From positions 1-49,693 of the forward strand of contig CAINHO010000027.1 in NCBI GenBank assembly GCA_903848935.1: a DNA stretch of 49,693 nt, read 5' to 3'. Origin of the DNA: an uncultured Pseudomonadota bacterium. GTDB taxonomy: Bacteria > Pseudomonadota > Gammaproteobacteria > Methylococcales > Methylomonadaceae. Every line of letters begins with the position of its first letter. Position 1 is the first letter of the stretch. Below are positions 45,422 to 49,693 of this stretch, one piece after another. A model generated the notes under the pieces. The model saw only the letters and a program-made list of their open reading frames with translations, had not been told where the DNA came from and did no database searches. A program made the position numbers and the translations under genes.

Positions 45422-45435
45422 CTTAGGAGGCTGTC

Positions 45436-45627
45436 ATGGCTCTATATATTACTGATGAGTGCATTTCTTGTGGTGATTGTGTTCCCGTTTGCCCAACTGA
45501 TTCAATCAAAGAAGGCGCAATCATTTTTGAAATCAGCAAAAAAACCTGTACCGAATGTAACGGTGATTTCGATGTGCCACAATGCGTAAAAGTGTGTCCG
45601 ATTGATAACTGTATTTTGCCGCTTTGA
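45436..45627 (+). CDS. 2[4Fe-4S] ferredoxin, nif-associated
   Basis: This 63-residue ferredoxin has CISCGDCVPVCP and the longer second motif CTECNGDFDVPQCVKVCP, the Allochromatium-type layout with an insertion between cysteines. It probably carries electrons to nitrogenase or to cofactor assembly. TTAGGAGG precedes the ATG. It lies 14 bases after nifT. Confidence 0.93.
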   Translation: MALYITDECISCGDCVPVCPTDSIKEGAIIFEISKKTCTECNGDFDVPQCVKVCPIDNCILPL

Positions 45628-45638
45628 TGTTAATCGTC

Positions 45639-45680
45639 CCCGTGTCAGAACGCGGGAACGGTGTTTTAAAATGACACGGG
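45639..45680. repeat. Inverted repeat before the DUF6129-like gene
   Basis: CCCGTGTCA and TGACACGGG are perfect 9-bp arms 24 bases apart. The right arm abuts the ribosome site GGGAG of the next gene, so folding could affect its translation. Confidence 0.6.
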
Positions 45681-45690
45681 AGAAAATGTG

Positions 45691-45960
45691 ATGATGACAT
45701 CAGAACAATTACAAGCAATCGCGAGCAGTCTTGAAGGTCAGCCGTTGAATGATGCAATCGTCACGTTTTTGCGAGCGCAATTCCCAGGCATTCATTTTAC
45801 TTATTGCATGGATGATGACGTTTCAGGTGTATTGCCAAAATTGGAAAATCCCCGTTTTAATTTATATCTTGTTGATGGTCGTGAACATTGTTTGAGTATG
45901 ACCAATAATCACGAAATCGCTACGGGCGTACTCGTTGCTGAAGTTATCGACGAACGGTGA
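45691..45960 (+). CDS. Nif-associated small protein (DUF6129-like)
   Basis: This 89-residue protein (LQAIASSLEGQPLNDAIVTF, then FNLYLVDGREHCLSMTNNHE) resembles a small family found in nif operons, which I recall as DUF6129. Its function is not known. GGGAGAA is 8 bases before the ATG at 45691. It lies between the ferredoxin and the LRV gene. Confidence 0.75.
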   Translation: MMTSEQLQAIASSLEGQPLNDAIVTFLRAQFPGIHFTYCMDDDVSGVLPKLENPRFNLYLVDGREHCLSMTNNHEIATGVLVAEVIDER

Positions 45961-45964
45961 CGTT

Positions 45965-46723
45965 GTGGCTGAATCGATTGTAAATGTCCCCGTTGCTGAT
46001 TGCCGTTTATGTCCTTTTCGCGGTAAAACGTTGTTAATGGGACGTTGCATTCCCGCTGACATTTGCGTTTTTGTTGAAAGCGGTCGGCAAATCGATCGTT
46101 TTTTTCGCCTCAATCCTGAATACTCCGTTCAATATCTTAAAGACCATTTTTGGGAACGCCGCGCCATTGCCGCACGTTACGCACCGATAAAATTTCTAAA
46201 CGATTTAATCGAAGACGAAGACGAAGTCGTGCGTCGCGTCATCGCTTATCGTTTGCCACCACAACAAATCACTTGTTTTTTAAACGACCCAGACCGCGAA
46301 GTTCGCATGACGGTGGCAGATAGAATCGAGTTTAGCCATCTCGAAAAACTCGCCACTGACCCCGATTACATTGTGCGTTTGACCATTGTGAAACGGTTGC
46401 CGATTGGGCGGTTGTTTCGTGTTATCAAAGATGAGGATTTGCAAGTTCGCAAAAAAGTCGCTGAACGTTTGCCCGAAGTGAGTTTGGGACTGATGGCAAA
46501 CGACAGCTCACCTGCCGTGCGGCGCATTATTGCAGAGCGTATGTCGCCCGAAGATGCGGTCGTTTTAATTGACGATGAAGATTGGGTGGTGCGTTATACC
46601 GTCGCGTTAAAAGTGGATTGCAGCGAACTTGGCGTATTGGCAAATGACCCCGAACCCGATGTGCGTGAAGTCGTGCAACAACGTCTAAATCCCACAACTC
46701 AATCGGAAGAAAACAATGATTGA
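45965..46723 (+). CDS. lrv: 4Fe-4S leucine-rich-repeat variant (LRV) protein
   Basis: This 252-residue protein matches the Azotobacter LRV protein found in the nif region. The N-terminus holds four cysteines (13, 16, 28, 34: CRLCPFRG...GRC...DIC) for a [4Fe-4S] cluster. About eight repeats of 23-24 residues follow, each with D-x-D-x-x-V-R-x-x-(I/V)-A-x-R-L. Its role in nitrogen fixation is not established. I chose the GTG at 45965, four bases after the preceding stop; a TTG 10 codons upstream also keeps the frame. The end overlaps the next gene by 8 bases. Confidence 0.9.
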   Translation: MAESIVNVPVADCRLCPFRGKTLLMGRCIPADICVFVESGRQIDRFFRLNPEYSVQYLKDHFWERRAIAARYAPIKFLNDLIEDEDEVVRRVIAYRLPPQQITCFLNDPDREVRMTVADRIEFSHLEKLATDPDYIVRLTIVKRLPIGRLFRVIKDEDLQVRKKVAERLPEVSLGLMANDSSPAVRRIIAERMSPEDAVVLIDDEDWVVRYTVALKVDCSELGVLANDPEPDVREVVQQRLNPTTQSEENND

Positions 46724-47678
46724 ACCTAAACTTAATCTCGCAGGGCAAACGATTACGCAATCGTGCAAACAACTTGTCCCTGATAAAAATAACGCGGTTT
46801 TGCTCAATGCGTTGCAAGCGTTAATTCCCGAATATCCTGTGCGTTTAGCGTTGACAGGTGATGAGTGGTATCAATTGGGCGGCGTGGTTGACGCGCAAGG
46901 CACACGACTTGCGAAAGATTTAGTCGAATGGGCAGAGCGCACCTATATTGAATGCGGACAAAATCTGCAAACGCTCATTGACCATACACTTGAACAAAAG
47001 TTAATTGCGACAAAAAAGACAGGTCGCACGCTGTATTTTGTCGTGCAAACAGGTGAAAAAGCCGAAGATTTCACCTTGATTGAAATTGATAAAATTCACG
47101 AAGTCAGCGACCGACTGTTAGCGGATGAAGCGAATCCACCTGAAGATTTAGAAGAATTTATCGACCCATTGCACCCATTATGCGTTGAACCGCTTGCGTT
47201 TGGACAAGCGCGTTATGTTTATCGCCGCAAAACCGATGTGGCAATTTTTATGGAAGTGATTAACGAACGTAATGTGTCTGAACATCCTGTGCAACGTTTT
47301 ATGGATGATTGGAATCGAAGCAGTGCGGGACAAACGAAACATCTTTCTGAAAATTGGATTATTCGTCCGTATCGTCACACAGGACGGTTTGGTGAACAGA
47401 TTGTGAATGCTGAAATTATCAATATCGAAACCACGAATCTGCCGCATTTAGAAGATTTCGCTGGCAAAAAAGGCACGGCGTTGAGCAACATTCTTACCCG
47501 TTTTGATAGGCAAGCAGGTTATGCGTTTGCGTGGTTTTTTTATATGCTCAAAGGGAAAATGGTTTCAACAGACAGCGCAGAAGCGGTTTATCGGGATATT
47601 TCGGGCGATTTTTCGTATTTGCCGCCGCAAGATGAAGCCATTTTGCGTGATTGGATTGCCAGTCCGTATAACGTGTGA
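46716..47678 (+). CDS. Nif-associated protein of unknown function
   Basis: I recognise only that a protein of this kind follows lrv in Azotobacter-type nif operons. The 320-residue sequence has no signal peptide or spans. The C-terminal half is well structured (HPVQRFMDDWNRSSAGQTKH, NWIIRPYRHTGRFGEQIVNA, then FAWFFYMLKGKMV). The ATG lies within the end of lrv, and its stop overlaps the next start (TGATG). Expression with nitrogenase is likely. Confidence 0.82.
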   Translation: MIEPKLNLAGQTITQSCKQLVPDKNNAVLLNALQALIPEYPVRLALTGDEWYQLGGVVDAQGTRLAKDLVEWAERTYIECGQNLQTLIDHTLEQKLIATKKTGRTLYFVVQTGEKAEDFTLIEIDKIHEVSDRLLADEANPPEDLEEFIDPLHPLCVEPLAFGQARYVYRRKTDVAIFMEVINERNVSEHPVQRFMDDWNRSSAGQTKHLSENWIIRPYRHTGRFGEQIVNAEIINIETTNLPHLEDFAGKKGTALSNILTRFDRQAGYAFAWFFYMLKGKMVSTDSAEAVYRDISGDFSYLPPQDEAILRDWIASPYNV

Positions 47679-48121
47679 TGGAAATTACGCTCGCAACGGC
47701 TTCCGATATTCCAGCGTTGTGCGAATTGCTCTCGCTGTTATTTTCACAAGAAGCCGATTTTCAACCTGATGAAGAAGCGCAACGTCGCGGTTTGGCGCAG
47801 ATTTTAGATAATCCTGACGTTGGGCTGATTTTGGTTGCACGTCAAAAGAATCAAATTGTGGGGATGGTGAATTTACTTTTTACCGTTTCCACTGCGCTGG
47901 GTCAGCGGGTGGCGTTGCTGGAAGATTTAGTTATCGCGCCAACGCAACGTGGCAATGGCATCGGTTCGCAACTTTTAAAACAAACCATTGAAACCGCACG
48001 GTTGCATGATTGTCATCGCATTACGTTACTCACCGATTTGGCGAATGAATCCGCACAACGATTTTATCGAAAACACGGGTTTAGTTTTTCGGCGATGATT
48101 CCGATGCGGGTGTTGTTGTGA
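47678..48121 (+). CDS. GNAT-family N-acetyltransferase, nif-associated
   Basis: This 147-residue protein has the GNAT acetyl-CoA motif (LLEDLVIAPTQRGNGIGSQL) and the closing RFYRKHGFSFSAM. It is the last gene of the nifH operon here, with TGATG overlap to the previous gene. A homologous acetyltransferase occurs in Azotobacter nif. Its substrate is unknown. Confidence 0.88.
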   Translation: MEITLATASDIPALCELLSLLFSQEADFQPDEEAQRRGLAQILDNPDVGLILVARQKNQIVGMVNLLFTVSTALGQRVALLEDLVIAPTQRGNGIGSQLLKQTIETARLHDCHRITLLTDLANESAQRFYRKHGFSFSAMIPMRVLL

Positions 48122-48135
48122 ATAGAAACAGCTAA

Positions 48136-48357
48136 TTATTGGCTTGCATAACGATACAGTGTCTTTGGCTCTATATCGACGCAACTGTTTTTAAACTCTA
48201 AACATCCCCATTCAGAATCAATCCGAGCTGTTTTGACACCATCTAAACTGACATGATGACCAATCAAATTTTTTAAATCGGTTTCTTTAATCTCACCATT
48301 CTCAAAAACTAATTGGAATTTATAACCCTCTTTTTGAATGAAATTTTTGAGTTTCAT
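48136..48357 (-). CDS. DUF2442-like protein, second copy
   Basis: The 73-residue product from the ATG at 48357 (MKLKNFIQKEGYKFQLVFEN) has the DUF2442 outline: GEIKETDLKNLIG, then VKTARIDSEWGCLEF and VDIEPKTLYRYA. It lies four bases after the stop of a truncated DUF4160, the same gene order as at 1.9-2.5 kb, but the two DUF2442 proteins are only distantly similar. Confidence 0.7.
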   Translation of the reverse strand: MKLKNFIQKEGYKFQLVFENGEIKETDLKNLIGHHVSLDGVKTARIDSEWGCLEFKNSCVDIEPKTLYRYASQ

Positions 48358-48361
48358 GAAT

Positions 48362-48508
48362 TTATTCCAACGGTTCAATATGGTGAAAGTTTTGTGTATT
48401 CCACATTTCAATAAGTTCATCTTGGTGAATTTCAGTCCATTCGCGTACTAATTGCCGACATTTTTTCGGTAACATACCTTCGATGATGTTCAAATTTGTA
48501 AGCTCCAT
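48362..48508 (-). pseudogene. 5'-truncated DUF4160 gene
   Basis: The frame ends LPKKCRQLVREWTEIHQDEL followed by a tail to HHIEPLE, which is the C-terminal half of DUF4160 (family: G-x-L-P-x-x-x-x-x-L-V-x-x-W-x-E-x-H-x-x-E-L). The N-terminal half with the F-G/Y-G-I and N-x-P-H-x-H-V segment is missing; upstream, the frame reads unrelated residues up to a TAA near 48573. An ATG at 48506-48508 could still start a 48-residue product. It is most likely a remnant. Confidence 0.65.
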
Positions 48509-48565
48509 CACCGCCCCATGCTCACTATTTTGGCTTGCGCCTCTAAATGGTCGGTTGTATTCTTG

Positions 48566-49228
48566 TTACGTTTTATTTAATTTTTCTATCATGTCACTTA
48601 TAAAATCTGTGTCTTTATAGCCATCTACCAAATTCCAACCCGTAAAGAGTTCCCAAAGAAAACGACAAAATGATTTAACGTCGTCATATTCGGGTTGTGT
48701 TGATTCAATCTTAAGTATTATCTGGGATAGGCGATTGAAAAAAACAAAAGTTTCTTCATCATGTATATCAATACTGCTTTTAACGAAACGAATTTCTTCA
48801 TTCAACATTCGAAGTTCATAAATTATTTCTTGTAAGTAAACTTGGTTACTCTGCAATCCATTAGCAACTGAGTCCCATCTCTCTTGGTTTGTTGATACAT
48901 TATTTTTGAAATAGCGACGAAACTCTTTTTGATCAAGTAGCATTTCTCTGTTTGGGTACCGCTGAGATTTACTCATAATTAAGAATATATCAATACAAGA
49001 TAATTTGAATTGCCTGTATTGCCGTTTAAGACTCTTACGAATTAGGTTACGTTTTTGTTTTTCAGGAAGATAGACAACCATGAAATAGAACATTGCACTT
49101 ACTACAAATCCTATACTCAACGAGTTTGCAACCGAACTATAGTTTTTTTCAGGAGCTGTATTTATCGCAATCACAGAGAAACATATTGTGGCGAAAATCA
49201 AAATTATTGTTATTAGTTTGTTTGGCAT
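48566..49228 (-). CDS. Unknown membrane protein
   Basis: This 220-residue protein is not recognised. Two spans near residues 5-22 (ITIILIFATICFSVIAI) and 36-53 (SIGFVVSAMFYFMVVYL) precede a long charged cytoplasmic helical domain. The coding sequence looks more AT-rich than the nif genes on either side. With the neighbouring DUF4160/DUF2442 remnant, it appears inserted between the GNAT gene and nifE on the opposite strand. Confidence 0.7.
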   Translation of the reverse strand: MPNKLITIILIFATICFSVIAINTAPEKNYSSVANSLSIGFVVSAMFYFMVVYLPEKQKRNLIRKSLKRQYRQFKLSCIDIFLIMSKSQRYPNREMLLDQKEFRRYFKNNVSTNQERWDSVANGLQSNQVYLQEIIYELRMLNEEIRFVKSSIDIHDEETFVFFNRLSQIILKIESTQPEYDDVKSFCRFLWELFTGWNLVDGYKDTDFISDMIEKLNKT

Positions 49229-49240
49229 TTAATTTCCATT

Positions 49241-49256
49241 TGTTTGGTGGGTAACA
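49241..49256. promoter_or_regulatory. Candidate distal NifA site
   Basis: TGT-TTGGTGGGTA-ACA fits TGT-N10-ACA. It is about 185 bases before the nifE -24 box, far but usable through looping. Chance occurrence is possible in AT-rich DNA. Confidence 0.4.
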
Positions 49257-49380
49257 ATCGCATGAGGTAATAATAAATGCTAGGAAAATTCTCAACAATG
49301 AACAATCATCTTTGAGTGATAACAAAATCAATACTTCACAAAAAACAAATCTTACAAAACCCCCTCAAAAAACTCACGTT

Positions 49381-49396
49381 TGTCGCATTCCTTACA
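49381..49396. promoter_or_regulatory. NifA upstream activator site of nifE
   Basis: TGT-CGCATTCCTT-ACA is a perfect TGT-N10-ACA, about 45 bases before the -24 box. Confidence 0.65.
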
Positions 49397-49440
49397 ATTC
49401 AATTTTTAAATAAAATAAACAAAATCAATCGATTAGTGCG

Positions 49441-49456
49441 TGGCACGCTGGTTGCA
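49441..49456 (+). promoter_or_regulatory. Sigma-54 promoter of nifE
   Basis: TGGCACGCTGGTTGCA is a consensus -24/-12 element (GG and GC 10 bases apart), 31 bases before the nifE ATG. Confidence 0.92.
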
Positions 49457-49487
49457 GTAGCTTCATTAACAAAAATGGAGTGATGCC

Positions 49488-49693
49488 ATGAAAACCAGTA
49501 AAGACATTGCAGAATTATTAGACGAACCCGCTTGCGAGCATAACAAGAAAGAAAAATCAGGTTGCGCGAAACCCAAACCAGGTTCGACCGCAGGCGGTTG
49601 TGCGTTCGACGGGGCGCAAATTGCCTTGTTACCGATTGCCGATGTCGCCCATTTGGTTCACGGTTCAATTGCCTGCGCGGGCAGTTCTTGGGA
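49488..49693 (+). CDS. nifE: NifE, N-terminal fragment (runs off window)
   Basis: NifE with NifN forms the scaffold on which FeMo-cofactor is completed. The 68 visible codons read [20 protein letters not shown], then [20 protein letters not shown] and [13 protein letters not shown], and end at SIACAGSSW. The [18 protein letters not shown] pattern and a cluster-ligand cysteine in IACAG identify NifE over NifD. TGGAGTGATGCC precedes the ATG. The gene continues past the window. Confidence 0.96.
   Translation, partial: MKTSKDIAELLDEPACEHNKKEKSGCAKPKPGSTAGGCAFDGAQIALLPIADVAHLVHGSIACAGSSW

Overview
The window is a chromosomal segment of a diazotrophic gammaproteobacterium with AT-leaning coding sequence. 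The evidence is an hflK-hflC-hisZ-purA neighbourhood, a NifL/NifA regulatory pair without a cysteine linker in NifA, an Rnf complex read divergently from nifLA, NafY, and an LRV protein in the nif operon, an arrangement known from Azotobacter and some gammaproteobacterial methanotrophs. The genus cannot be fixed from the sequence alone. No rRNA, tRNA, CRISPR array, transposase or prophage was recognised.

Region 1 (1-10.7 kb, minus strand) is mostly housekeeping: the first codons of purA, hisZ, hflC, hflK, a small membrane ORF, ispB, an AmpG-like permease and ppk with a candidate Pho box. Five accessory genes (three helical or coiled-coil unknowns and a DUF4160/DUF2442 pair) sit between hisZ and purA. 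A short GGDEF-like remnant lies between ppk and ampG. Region 2 (10.7-13.9 kb, plus) is an arsR-arsC-acr3 arsenic operon and a fatty acid desaturase. Region 3 (13.9-17.0 kb, minus) is a two-gene McrBC-like module, a likely defence system.

Region 4 (17.0-27.0 kb, plus) is the most unusual part. An OprP/OprO-like porin and a sulfate-binding protein are followed by a PAS-GGDEF-EAL protein, a degenerate EAL-like protein and a PilZ-like protein. After these come a CysE-type serine acetyltransferase, a family 2A encapsulin shell and a cysteine desulfurase with a long N-terminal extension, which is the cargo type of such shells. Four transcription units in this block each carry one copy of a nearly identical 17-18 bp element (core ATCGAATAATACCGTTT) 59-95 bp before the start codon, and each copy is half of a 16-bp-spaced direct repeat. 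I infer a single regulon joining sulfate uptake, c-di-GMP signalling and an encapsulated sulfur store.

Region 5 (27.0-49.7 kb) is a nitrogen fixation island. The minus-strand operon rnfABCDGEH-unknown-rhodanese-nafY has a sigma-54 promoter and two NifA sites. nifL-nifA lies divergent to it, followed by a chemoreceptor. Next is a SIR2-like gene divergent from nifH; both seem to have sigma-54 promoters sharing one NifA site. nifH-nifD-nifK-nifT-ferredoxin and a set of nif-associated genes (DUF6129-like, LRV, unknown, GNAT) follow. An inserted accessory patch (truncated DUF4160, DUF2442, a membrane protein) precedes nifE, which has its own sigma-54 promoter and runs off the window end. Palindromic hairpins separate nifH/nifD, nifD/nifK and nifK/nifT.
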